Below, piece by piece: positions 10,781 to 24,200 of a stretch of DNA of 64,000 nucleotides. The notes under the pieces are model-generated. The model worked only from the letters and a program-made list of their open reading frames with translations. It was not told where the DNA came from and made no database searches. A program made the translations under genes and the position numbers. Source of the DNA: Rhyacichthys aspro. Its lineage: Eukaryota; Chordata; Actinopteri; Gobiiformes; Rhyacichthyidae. Where the stretch lies: NCBI GenBank assembly GCA_036850595.1, contig CM072156.1, forward strand, positions 1,172,144-1,236,143, given 5' to 3'. The stretch's first letter is position 1. Each line of letters begins with the position of its first letter.

Positions 10781-13700
10781 ATTTTGCACTTGTTATATGT
10801 GTAATGGAATAAAATGATTTATTTAACTGAAAATGTTTTATCCATAGATAGTAGTTTAGATTATGTTTCCCTCCTAAAATATCCTTTTAAACAGCACATT
10901 TTCATTTCACAAACCCAAACTGCAGGACATTTCTTACTAGAGCGTTGTCTTAAGGGCCACTTTTACTTGTAGACAGGTAAAATGTACAAAAACCACAATA
11001 TTGAACGTTAAATATGCTTTTTCACTGTTTTAAAATCACGTTGTGCTTTTAGTTAGGCTTCTAAACTGAATCTTTTTACTGTGTTACAATCTCAAATTCC
11101 ATAACATATAATTTTATAGGATTTAGTTTGAGCTACAGGAACCACAACCACAATATCAGATCCCAAACATAATGTACTTTGACAAAATAGACCATTGTAT
11201 TTACCGAGATGTACATTCTAATTAAGCACAAATTAAGAGTATAGTCATTTTGGATGCTTAATTGATTTTTCAATGTTTTAAAATCACATTCCATGTGACA
11301 GTAAGCTTCTAAACAGCACTTTTTTTTTTTTTTTTTACCTATTTATAAGCTTTAATATGACCAAAATGACAATTTTACTTGAACATATGACTCTATATAC
11401 AGCTTTTGATGAAGGTTGTAATGCAAACAGTTGAATATAACTGTAGATAAATACGTTAATGTGCAAAAACTACTTTTTGCAACAACTACTACTGTGCAGT
11501 GTCGGCATTAAATGTGCAGTAGGTTTATACAAAATTCCAATAATAAACAGTAGAACAAGTGCAGTTATCAGAATACAAAAGCAGCACTTTTTAAATATCA
11601 ATTTACAATCTCAAATAGCATTAAATGTCTTACTACAATCAACCGTATTTGTTGCCGTCATTTTAAAAATATGTAAGAATACACCTGCAGTCGTCGAAAA
11701 ACATCTGTCCACTTGTAACTCTCTGAGACAAGGTAAAACAAATCACAAAATCTGAATCTTTCTTTATATTAATTGGTCCAGGCTTTTGTTTTATTACATT
11801 TAACTCTCACTGCAGGTTTAGACGTTTATTTCTGAAAGTAAGCTTCTACACTGCACCTTTTACCTTTTTACAATCTTTTTTATTTGCATATATTATTGCA
11901 TGTTATTCCCTAAAGGCCAGTTCTACTTGGAGACTTTGTGATTGCCAAATACAGTTAGAAAACCTTGATATAAGATACTAAATATAACTTAGTTAAATCA
12001 AATATCCAAATTTATTAGTGTATGTTTAAATCCTCATTATGGACAATAAAGAAAATCATTATATAATGCTGAATTTTATATTTTGACCACTTAAAAATCA
12101 TGATAGTGTATGGTTTATACTTGTGTCGCTTAAATTTAACACCTTATGATGCAGTTTTTAGCTGTGTTCTCCTCAAATGACATCACAATTTACTGTAGAT
12201 TTGTCTTTCTTCAACTAAAGAACCTCGTCAATGAGAGATAAATATCATAATAAAACACAAAAGCACAACATAGAGTATCATTTTCACTTTTCAAAATAAT
12301 TGATGTCAGTATAATAGAGGCTGTAGTCTTTTATGTTACACTAAAGCTGCAGATTAAGCATATTTTTTACTTACTAATAAACTTCAAATGGAAGTGTAAA
12401 CAGCATTAACAGCCTTTATTATAGGTTTGATCCTAAAGGAACATAGTTTGTGAATAGATTTTTTATCACTCATTGGAAATTTGTGTTAAGAATTAATGTT
12501 TAGGCTTAGTTTTAATTGACTTTGTTCTGTGTTTATCCAAGTTTAAATGTTTAAATACAAAAATAGTTGAAAAGCACAGAACAGAACAGACGTAAAAGGG
12601 GAATTTGTTTTGGACTCAGTTGCTGCAGAAATAATTTTGAAACATAAAAGCGGTACCTGTACATTTAAAACAGATAATAGCATAACATTATCAAGAATTT
12701 GTAAGAATCAAAAGCATGAAAATGCAGCACTTTTTCAAAAGTAATGCAAGACTTGAATAAAATAAACGTGTCTTATAAGGTGAATATTGCATGCACCTGT
12801 GACACTGAAAATCATCAATAACACTACTATATATATATGTTTAGAATGTATAAATAACACAACATTATAAAAGACATAAAAAGATGGAAAAAAAATTGAA
12901 TTTTAATAGAAGCAATGCAAAAGTAAATATCTGAATATAACTGAATACTTTCTTGTTGCTTATGGAAAAATGTTGCCTCATTGAAAAATTACAAAGACAA
13001 TCAACATTAATGTTATTGTTTACAGGGCTTTATTAATTTTTAAGACTGAAAATGTAGAGAAAAAAAGTGTTAAATTACAACATTTTATTAAAACTATTGC
13101 AATAATATACATTACAATAAACTTAATTGTACCTTATGGGAAATTTACCATGGGTTTATTGAAATAACATTAAATACACACAAACCATGGGTTCATATTT
13201 AAAATCAAACAACAGAGAACATTACAAATATATTTTCAAAGTTAAGAAAAAAACCCAGAACAAGCTGGGAATGAAGAGAGACCTGAGTAAAGGCTATATT
13301 TGTCAAAGGGGCAGCAGTGTCAAGTGGGTTTTCCTTCAAAATAAATCACGTTATTAATGACCACTCACTGAACTGAGCTCAGTGCAACGTGTTTTCACTT
13401 CGGCTCAAACCTCCACAGATACTACAGCTCCCTAATACGTCTTATATTTCTGTTTTTGTTTTAAATTTAAAGTCATAATTAGATTTTCCTGTGTTTGTGA
13501 TAAATGTAGATTGAGGTGCACTTAGTTTAAGGACAAACGCCAAAAATAATATCACTATTTTCTTGGTGTAATACTAGTCAGTTCAATTGTTATTTAGACA
13601 TTTTTACATTAAATGGTTTTATATTTAATTCTATAGGACTTATAATTGTACAAATATCTGTTTATTATGGGGCAGAAACAAGGAGAGAAATGCAGTCTTA

Positions 13701-14228
13701 CACTTAAACTGAAACTGTATAGAGACTGAAACCACTGGACGAGTTTTAATAATTTCATCAATAATGAGCATATAATTGGATAATGTGCCAATTAACATAA
13801 TTTTAATTCATGCAGTTGAATTGAATATGAAATTTATTTACAAAATACATTTAATTACATGCAGTTATTTATATATAACTATACAATGCACTAAGTTAAA
13901 TGCTTGGATAATTTCAGATTTGATTTGAAGGTAAAAAGTCACACAGTAAACAGAAATCATAAAATATAAAGCAACAATATGAGGTATTTTAAAATAGTGT
14001 GAGTTTTGAGAAACACAACTCGCGCCATGGTTAAGGGGGCACTAGCTGTAAATAAATAAATAAATATCTGTAAGGACCTGAAATGGGTCTTGCACTGACT
14101 TTTTTGATCTTGTTTTGGACTTAAACTCATTTTTACTCGGCTTTATTTCAGTGTACAAAACGTGGACTTTGATTAATTAATTTAATCTTTTTTCCTCTGA
14201 TCCACTTCCATCACATCACGCGCTCGTC

Positions 14229-14292
14229 TAGGTTCTGGTCTTGGTCCTGGTCCTGGTCCTGGTCTTGGTCCTGGTCCTGGTCTTGGTCATGA
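14229..14292. repeat. (GGTCCT)n / (GGTCTT)n hexanucleotide repeat
   Basis: About ten units of TGGTCC/TGGTCT. The resulting Val-Leu repeat peptide is not a gene. Confidence 0.9.
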
Positions 14293-15030
14293 TTTGGTCA
14301 TTGATGATCATTTGGACTGTGGTCATGGCTACTAACACATCAAACTCATTTTTCCTCGGTCTAGTTTACAAAAGGTTTATACAGAGGTTGAGGAATTTAA
14401 ATCAGTACCTTTTTTTCCTTGGGTCTTTTCCATCATTCTTGATCTTAACTCGATCTCGTCTTGATCCCTGAAAGTCTATCCTCAGATATTATGTTCATGA
14501 CCACAATAAATATACATCTCTTGTCCATTATTATTAAAAACCCCCAAACCAACATATTTTATTAATGACATCACGACGGTCACAAAATCACAAAAAATGT
14601 TTTAACCCAAATCTTAGGACCCACATCTTTCACTCTACATTTTGTAACTTTTAATAAGAAATGTTATACTTATTTGGAACAAGTTTCAATAGTCAATGAG
14701 TAAATTTCTATCAATTTGTCGACAACCTCTTTAAATTTTCAGCAGTTATCGCGGCAACAGCCAGTCATCTGCATTTTTTTATATTTTAGAATATACGGCT
14801 GACCATTTTAATGATATTTTTCCAGATAAGCGACTTACTTTGAATTACTGATTCCCAATATAAACAACTTTGATTTAAAGTGTGCGTATAGGAGTATAGT
14901 CTATGAATGTTATAAAATCTGAATTACTTTTTAGACTAATTTTGAATATTGGGGATGGATTTAGCTCCTTTAAAATATATTATGTGCCGATACATGACAG
15001 ATTCTAACTAGACTTTTAAAAATCTGTAAT

Positions 15031-15866
15031 GAAGGTGCGCCGATCGATCGGTCACCGATCACGATCGGCCGATCACAGCTATAAATAGTGTGATCGGTGC
15101 TCGGCAAAATGGCCGATCAGAAAAACCGATCATGCGCAGAACAAGCGAGATTTGTTTAACGTTTATCCATAAAAACTGGAAAACCTTTACTAAATAAAGG
15201 AGAAATATGTATTTACACTTATTTAAGTCCTGCAACGTTGAGAGCTACCTGTGGATTGGCAGAGATTCTTTAATGGTTTATCCCCTTATTCCTCCCAAAA
15301 AAACCGCGGGGGGTTTCACCTCAAACGCTGTGTGAGTTAGGACTTAGGAGCGATAAAATAAGAGAATACTCCGATCAAAATGACGAAACTGCACTCTTTG
15401 GGGATTTGTGGATGCAATAACATGTGTTGGGTAGATATTTTTTACTGTATTTGATTCTCTGAACACTTGCTAACAGAACAGGACCGTGTTTGTTGGATTG
15501 TTTTGTATGTTTGAGCCGCAGGAAGACTTCAGAAGTGAGGCGCCAGTAAGTTTCGGTTTCGATTTGTTTGTTTTTTTGAAAAAGAAGCTTTAAGTGTTCG
15601 TAATGTTGATGTTGTGTCTAGAAAAGGTTTACATCACTAAAAAGATAAGAATCTAAGCTTTCCAACGATGTGCTGCATGTGTACCGAGCGGTTGTCTAAA
15701 ACCGAGAAATGAATAAGTGACGATGGCCGCTGGAATGGTAACAGGTTAATTCAGTGGTTCATTTTTGTTTATACCATTCTTAATTTAGCCCTTAAATACA
15801 CATTTAATGTGATCGGTATCGGCTGTGATCGGTAATCGGTGATCGACCTCATAAATCCTGATCTCT
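15031..15866. mobile_element. Non-autonomous hAT-like DNA transposon
   Basis: Both ends are rich in GATCGG/CGATCA motifs in inverted orientation: GCCGATCGATCGGTCACCGA on the left, and GGTAATCGGTGATCGACC near the right end, whose complement begins GGTCGATCACCGATTACC. The last bases, GATCTCTA, resemble the TAGAGAT terminus common to this fish hAT group. The 10-base AATCTGTAAT occurs on both sides (15021-15030 and 15867-15876), consistent with a target-site duplication of about 8 bases. No transposase frame is present. It is a degraded insertion within the presumed prdm6 5' intron. Confidence 0.65.
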
Positions 15867-17109
15867 AATCTGTAATTGTATTAGTGTGGACACCGCCTAT
15901 GTGATTTGAGGCCTTAATGTGAGAGTTTTATATTTGCATAAGACATCATTTCAAAAATGTTTCATTTTGATTGAGAAGTGGCCTCTCTACAAACTGCATA
16001 AAGCCATAGCCATTTTTCAAGTCATAATAATTTAATCAATAAAAACCCTTTGATTGGAAAATTTGCCAAATAACTTAACTCAATTGGAATTTTAAGGTGA
16101 AAATCAAAACTAGGCTTTAAAATGTTATAAATTTCTCTAAAGTGGTCTTATGTATGTTTTAACAAAGTGGACTTAGGCTTTAATTGCATTTATCATCAGA
16201 GCCCAGTTTTATTCACAAAAACTTAATAATGGTCAATTTTATGCTGTATTTTCATTCAAAGTTCTGCATTTTCAGTAAAAACACTGTTTCTAAATCAACT
16301 CTGAGCCAAAATGTCTCTCTGAAGTAACACTGATGCACTTTTTTCCTCCAATAACCACAAGCGTCTCTTATCGGCTCAATTACACCTCCTCAAACACAGA
16401 CTTAATCCAATTATGTCACACACTGAGGCTGCTGCTGATTTTAGGCTCTAGTCCAAAGAGTGAAGGGATTTTAAAGCTGAACTTGATGATAAACAGAGAG
16501 ATAATGAGGTAAAGGGCAAGAAAAAAGAACTTTAGACGAAAAAAAGATTAGATTTAACCCAAATAAATCTAGAAATATGTTAGTAATACTGTAATAATAG
16601 TGAGGATTTGAAGTGGAAGTGTTGAAAAAGGAGTGACCCATACTTTCAACGTAAACCCTGACCTGTTTGTGCCATTTGACCTTTACATTCAACAGAAACT
16701 AATACAAAACTCTCACATTAATGCCTCAAATTTAGTTCATAAACATGTCTGTGAATTATTGAATATTTTCATAAGTTTGTGGCTATATATTTTCTCTTAA
16801 AACGTACATAGTGGCGTCCAGCTTTTTGGAAATACAATTAATTTATGGACAATATGTAATTTTTGAAATGTACTGATTCCAAATTTGTAGCACTACTGTG
16901 ATTTATGTTTGGAAAACTTAGATTTTTGTAAAATGAGGCACATTTTTACATAAAGCATGTTTTTTGCACAATAAGGCTGAAAATATATCACCCATTTATC
17001 ACAGTATCTTTATAAGGGTCGTCTTTGTTACAGTACACAAGGGGTCCCTGAAGAACAATATACACTGAAGAACTGCATAAAACTGAAGACAGGCTGAACA
17101 AATAACGCA

Positions 17110-17345
17110 ATATCTCGTCCTCCTCGTTAAATATTGTTTGATTAAAGCCAATTTTCTGTTTCTGTTTTTCTTTTTGCCGCAGTTTCTCTCTAAAAAGACG
17201 TATCCAGTGCTAAATACACACTTTTGATGTTTTATCGGCAGACATTACTTCCTTATTGACATCAGTGTCGACCAATGGGAGCACTCCTTTTTTCTGAAGC
17301 GAGCTGTGATTGGACAAACCTTTTAAAATCCTTGATAATAAATTC
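17110..17345. repeat. Dispersed repeat with CCAATGGGAG and GTGATTGG motifs, copy A
   Basis: GTGTCGACCAATGGGAGCAC, then GAGCTGTGATTGGACAAAC, then GATGACGTCT. The same order of motifs is found at 19865-20010, and inverted pieces lie at about 4440-4640 and 22985-23000. Confidence 0.65.
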
Positions 17346-17739
17346 TAGATGACGTCTGAGGTTTTCATGCGGTTAGTCATTAAACTGTTCTTTTTGTCAC
17401 ATGCATAAAAATCCAAACAGGCCTTAATGCCTCATTAGTTTGAAAAGTCGTTGTTTACCTTTTAGTTTTACCATCTCAAGATTAAAATACAATGTTTTCA
17501 AGAATAGTGAAATTATTGGTACTCATTAAATAAAGCCTATGATGGGGCTCTACTAAATGTGGGAGGTGTTAAATGCCCTCTCTGTGTTTCTCTGCGATAT
17601 TCATCGGACTGAAGTGAGTTAAACCTGATTCATGAGTCACTCTGAGAGATTTAAAGGCCAAAGGTTAAGTCTATTGTTAAAGAGTCAAGTGTCTCCTGAA
17701 GAAAAGTCAATCCAGACCAGTTCACTTCAGCAGCTGTCT

Positions 17740-18250
17740 GCTAGACTAAAACTAGCACCAAAACAGGACTAGACCTGGACCAGATCAGGTTTAACACTGA
17801 ACATTAATCTGGGCACAAACTAAAGACTTAAACAAGATGTAATCCAAAACAAACCCAAGCCCAAACAGTGACTAAACCAAGACTTAAGACTGATCCCAAA
17901 CCATAAACTGGAACTAAATCAGGACCAAACCCGGTCTAAACCTGGACTAAATTTAGATTAAACAAGGACTAAACATGGATTAAACCAGGACTAAACATAA
18001 CTAAACCCAGGACTAAAACAGATCTGAACCAAATCTAGTCCAAAACCTAACTAATCCAGGACTGGATCAGATTTACCCCAAAATATAAAACTGGGAAGTA
18101 ACTAAGGACTAATCCAGACATAATCCAAGAAAAACCAAGACCAAACCAGGACTGAAGACTAAAGACTGATTCCAACGTAAACATTATTTTAATCAGTACT
18201 AAACCCAGCATAAACTTGGACTAAACCCCGGTCTAACCCGGTCTAACCCT
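17740..18250. repeat. GGACTAAACC-type degenerate repeat cluster
   Basis: Some 40 degenerate copies of a unit around AACCAGGACTAA with irregular spacing, running up to the polypyrimidine tract of the next prdm6 exon. Confidence 0.85.
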
Positions 18251-18266
18251 GCTCTCGTCTCCACAG

Positions 18267-21200
18267 CAGGCCGTGATGCTGAAGCCTGCAGACCCCAGCG
18301 GTTCGGCCTTCCTGAAGGTGGACCCCTCGTACCTCCAGCACTGGCAGCAGCTGTTTCCTCAGACGCAGCTCAAACCGCCTTTAGCCCCGCCCCCTAACTC
18401 CACACCTGCCTCTCTAGCCCCGCCCCTTTCCTCCTTACCCGCCGACCACCGCCTGTCCATCAACGTGGAGACCCTGAGGACGGCTCGGATCCACGGCCTC
18501 CACTGCGCCTCCACCAACGCCAACACCTCCACCACCATCTCCAGCTCCACGGGGGTCTCCCAGCTGCCCGTGCCCCAGCAGATCGCGCTCTTCGGTCAGG
18601 CCCTGGCCCCCGTGTGCCTCCCCGAACGACCGCCGCAGCCCGGAGCGGGAGGAGACGTAGTGTTAGTGGAAAATAACCCGCAGCAAAACGCACAGAAAGA
18701 GGGGTCCGGGGTGAGCGTGGTGTCGTCCAGCGTTAAAAGCACAAGCGTTAGCAGCAGTAGCAGCAGCGTCGGAGAAGAAGGGAGTAAAACTGCACGGTTC
18801 AAGCTGACGTCTGAAGAGCTGGACTATTATCTGTACGGGCAGCAGCGGATGGAGATAATCCCTCTGAGCAACCACACCGGAGAGGTCAACAACCGTACGT
18901 ATCAGGAACATACACTTTAATAAGAGCAGGACGAGTGCAAAGATAATAACTAGGAATTAACCAGGACTAAACAAGTAAAATATGACATAAATGACTTTTA
19001 GGAGTGCTTCCAGGACATCAGAGAAGTAACATAAAAGTTGTTAAAAAGTTTTGCTCTTTGGAAAGTATGAAAAAACAAGGCACTATTCGTCCAGGTTAAA
19101 AAGAAGTAAACCAGGGCCAAGACATAAGACTAAACCTAGGACCTAAAACAAGACTAGACTCCAAAACTAGGACTAAACCAGGACCAGATCAGGTTTGACC
19201 CTAAACATTAGTCTGGGCACAAATCTAAAGACTAAAACAAGATCTAACAAATCACCAGGTCCTAGACAAAAATGCCTTTATTGTTGGAACATATAGGACT
19301 CCATTTATGTTTAAGGTGGTAGTCCAGAGGAGGTGATACGTACTTACACACAACATGGACTGAACTAATCATGTCTACACTAAACCAGGACAAAACCAGG
19401 TGTACACTGGGAATAAACGAGGATGAACTCAGTAAATCCAGGGCTAAATAGTTACTAAACCACGTACTGAAATACAACACAGCATTCTTAAAACTAAACC
19501 AGGCCTAATCCAGTGGTCTTCACGTCCTTCTGTCCTCCTCAGAGTGACGTGACTGTATTGACTGACAGGTTACAGTTGACAGCTGCTGTGTCGGGCAGAG
19601 GTCAGAGGTCACTGGGCTCCTGCAGACTCCAGGCCTGCAGCTCTCTGTTAATGTTTACTCCTCTCACCGGGGTTTATGGAAATGAACACACTGGGCTTTG
19701 TCATTCAAATGAGGATGCTTTCTGAAGTGTCACCGATCTGATCATTAGAGGCTTCGTATTGATTTTTAGAGGAAAAAAAATGTTATGATTTGAAGCAGGC
19801 TTTTGAAATGTTCCAAGTAAGTGGCTCACAGAGTTGTCCCTGCTCTTCTGGAAGTGAATATCTCCAGTAACTTCCTTGACGTTGATGTCGACCAATGGGA
19901 GCGTCCCTTTATTGAGAGTGAGCTGTGATTGGCCAAACACTCGGTTTGTGCTGATAATTCTATTAAAATCCTCGATATTAAAGCCCAGATGACGTCTTAA
20001 GGTCTTGGTTTTTCACAGATCATTTTTGTTGTTTTCCCTTAAAAGTCCATTGCATTTCGATTTTCAGTTGAATCTCCTAAAGTAAAAAGGAGGGCTAAAA
20101 GTAAGAGAAAAAACAACGGGTAATGCCTGTTTAAATGCTTTATTGAAAGAGCTGCTGTCAATGGTCACAAAAGAGACAAAGACAGACAGAAAAATATTAC
20201 AAAGATCACACCTTTACACACACACCCCGCAATAAAAAGAAAAAGACAAAAAAAGAAAAAAAGTAATACTAATAAAAAGTAATTCTGTCCCATAAAGTTC
20301 ATGGAGAATGGGAATAAACTAGAAACAATCTGTTTCTAATGTTCACTGCAGCAGTATACAGCTATAACTCTAGCTTCTCACATCTCTACCCTCCAGGATT
20401 TATTCTACTTATTATTTTAATAGAAACGCAGCTTGATTTTAAAAATTTGCTTCAGATTTAATAGCTTGGTTTGTATAATGTCGCTGTGTCTGGAAACCAT
20501 TTGAAAATCTCAGAACAAAACCACGTCTTGTTTTGTTTTGATGTCTTTTTTTTGTATTTAGTATTTATTTATTTTTGTTTCGGTTCCGGGCGGCGCTGTT
20601 AAACCCCTCTGACAGCGGTCCGGTCCGGTGTTTGTGTGAGAGGTGTGTGTGCTCGTCCTGGCGGTGATAAAACGGCTCATCAGCAGTAATCTTCGTCGAT
20701 ACGCAGCGGCAGCCCCGTGAACGATGGAGGGACAAGCAGGAATTAATTGCCGTCTACAGTTTTGTGTTTGCGGAGAGAGGAGCGGATCGATGCAGCGGCT
20801 CCCTATTTATCATCCTCGGCCTCGGCGTGAGTCTGGGGCAGCGGCCGCAGATAAAGCAGTCACACATGTGTCACGCCGCACTTTATTAATTACACCTCCT
20901 ATAATCATAATCATAGAAATAGTAATGGCACAAAAATACGCTGTTTTCCCACAAAGGTGCTATCTTTTTAGTGTCGACAACATACTTAATTTGAACGTCA
21001 AAAAAGGGTAGATTTTAAGCTTTATTTTAACACGTGTGACATTTATAGAGATGATTATAAGACTAGATAAACAACTGGATGAATATATGGATTCAAATCT
21101 GAGTTTTAGCCTAAAATATGTCTTTGTCCCATGTTTCTGGACCCCGCTTCAAGTGAATAAAAAAAAAAAAAAAAGACTTCAACTAGAATTAGAACAAACT

Positions 21201-24200
21201 TAAATTGGTCTAAACTGAGATTAAACCGGGACTGTCATCAGCTACAACTCTTAAAAATGATTTCTGCAAATAGGAAAATTAATACAGATATTTTTATTTA
21301 GTTTTAGTTTTAAGTGTGAGGTATAATGTAGAATTACATGGATTTAAATAACTACACGCAATAAAAAACAGGACTTACTAAAGGAAATAAAGAACTGGTT
21401 TAGTCCTGGTTCAGATCTGGTTCAGACCTGGTTTAGACTTGGTATTATCTGTTTTTTTGTGGTTTTGTCTGTTTGCTCCTGAATTTAACTGTATGTTAGA
21501 CTTTGTGTGGTTCTGACTGCAGTCTGGGTTTAGTCCTGGTTCAGCTTTTGTTTAGTTTAGTTTTTGGCTCAGTTCTCAATTTAGTCTTGGTTTAGCCTTG
21601 ATTTTAGCGCTAGTTATTTAACTTCTTCAGTTTAATAATCAATTCAGTTTATCTAAAGGTGGTTTATACAAAAACAGCTCTGCTCCTAAAAAGTGAAAAT
21701 CTTATCGTATTTCTTTGATTTAAACTCTCACACGTGTTAGAAAACATATAACAATCCCTTTTATTTGCTGTATTTTACACGTTTAACCCAACACAGCTCC
21801 AGAACAGCTCCAGTTTGTCATAATAAAGGCCGAGGCCGGAGTAAACGCTGTCGGTCTGAGATCAGAGCCGTCCTGTCCAAACACTGGAGAGCGATGTAAC
21901 ACAATACTGCCTTTGAACGATGGAACAACTAAACAGGTTCACAGCCAGTTCATCAGAGCAGAGAGGGAGAGGACGAGGAGAGAGGAGACAGGAGAGAGGA
22001 GACAGGAGAGAGGAGAGGAGACAGGAGAGAGGAGAGGAGAGAGGAGACAGGAGAGAGGAGAGGAGACAGGAGAGAGGAGAGGAGAGAGGAGAGGAGACAG
22101 GAGAGAGGAAGGGAGAGGAGACAGGAGAGGAGACAGGAGAGAGGAGAGGAGACAGGAGAGAGGAGACAGGAGAGGAGAAAGGAGACAGGAGAGACAGACT
22201 CAGAAGAGACTCAGAAAACTGGAGCTGTGTAAAATGTGGAGTTACACTGATTTATATTTAGGTTATTAGGTTAGGTCATTATTTGATGTTATTTAAACTG
22301 AAATTACAAATGGTGTCAGAAAAAGAAGAATAAGTTGAATGAAATATGGCAGTTCTAGAAATGAGTCAAATAAATTCTATAGTTTTATGTTGATAGAAAG
22401 TGAGGTTAAATAAGGACTTCATTAAAGTTAAACTAGGACTAAAGTAAACTCAGGACTGAATCAAGACTAAACCTGGAACTTAACCAGTTTTAAACTAGTT
22501 TCAAAACAGGAGTAAAACTAGGACCAAACCAGGACTGAATCCAAGGCTAAATCCAGCACTAAACCAGGGCTGAACTAAGAATTAAAGAAAGCTAATTTAA
22601 AACTATACACGACTAAACTAGAACCAATAATTAAACGAGGCCAAAACCAAGACAAAACCAGAGCTAAACCAGAGCTACAGTAGCCACTAAAGCAGGACTA
22701 AACACTAAATTAAGACTAAATCGTGAGTAAACTAGGACTAAAACAAGGACTAAGTCAGGACTGTTTATAGGGCTAAAAGTAGGACTAAACCTGGAAAAAA
22801 TGTGGACTAAACATGGACTTAATACAAGTTAGACCAAGACTAAAACCTTTACTAAACCCAGGATTTAACCAAGACTAAATCCATAACGAAATAAACAGTC
22901 CAAGACTAAACCAGGATTGAACTTAAACTAATAATTAAACCAGGCCAGAAGAGCTAAACCAGGACTGAACCAGGACTAAACTATGTCCAATCACAGCTCA
23001 GTGGGAGGAGCTTAAAGACACAATATATTTGATAAAGTACTATTCAAGGTAACAAACATACGGACATTTTTATTCCGTCCTTTTGCGGAGCTCATAGACT
23101 CTTGAGACGTGAGAGAATCTCGGTGTCGACCACAGAAACTGGATCTATTAGTATCCGTCCTAATGTAACTTTATCTAAACATTTACAGCTTGTGTTGGAG
23201 TCGATTCAGGCCTGTTTCGCTTCATAAACACATTCCTCGGGTGCGAATTTCCCATTTACTCCGCTCTGCTCTACTCAGCCGTTTATAAATGAGCATAATA
23301 CAGTTTAATTTAGCCCCATCCATCACGTCCTGAGAGCCGCTGTCATTTCCTCACATTTCCTTCTCTCAGAGCAAAGCAGGGGCACTTTTTGGGAAAAGGC
23401 AGAGTGGAAACGGGCCGGACTTCCTGTCGGGCCTCGGTCTGAGGCTGTGGGAGATTAGTTTCACCGATAATAGGCTCACATTATGTCGCTGCAGTCAATT
23501 AACATCCATTAACGTCAGGGGCATCTCTCGGTGAACGTGGACACTCCCATGATGCACTGCTTTGACCCACAAACACCGTCTGGAGTCCACTTTTACTACG
23601 TTTGAGATTTTCACACGGCTTTGTTTGGTTTTGGTTTCGTCCTGTTTGCTCAGTACCTTTTTTCTTTGTTTCAGCCATTTATATTTTCAGCTGCTGTAAC
23701 AAAGTAATTTCCCTCACGGATTAAGAAATAAAATAGATTTATCTGATTTTAAACACGAAATTTTAAAGCTGAATTTTATCCGCCCTGACTTGAGTTTAGT
23801 CCTGGTTTTGTCTGGCGTTTAGTGATTCTGATAAGTTATTCACTTTGTTTTATGCCAGTTTAAGCTTGATTTACTCCTTAATTTTGTTCTGGTTTAATCC
23901 TGAGTTTTGTCTTTGTTTGGTCATGTTTATTCCTGTCTTTAGTCCAGATTTTGCCGGGTTTAGTTCCAGGTTTAGACCTAGTTTAGACCTGAATATGTTG
24001 TTTAAGCACATCGAGCCCTGGTTTAGTACTCTCCTGATTTACTCTTACTTTAGTCACTCATTTGGTTCCTAATTTGTTTGGTTTAGTTGGTTTGGACCTG
24101 GTTTAGTCTGGGTTTGGCTGTTTAATCTTGAATTTTTTCCCAGGTTAGTGATGATTTGGTATATTCTTGGTTTATTCCTAGTTTATTGTGTTATTGTTAC

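Larger units (their letters stand above)
9428..18266 (+). other. prdm6: Presumed prdm6 5' intron: AT-rich sequence, no coding exon seen
   Basis: 10-14 kb is strongly AT-rich and essentially free of open frames. It holds an internal duplication at 10500-10780, a (GGTCCT)n tract at 14230-14290, a hAT-type element at 15031-15866 and a GGACTAAACC cluster at 17740-18250. Confidence 0.4.

Noticed and set aside
21913..22269. Glu/Arg-rich open frames
   Set aside because: Polypurine repeat translation, present in two frames at once.
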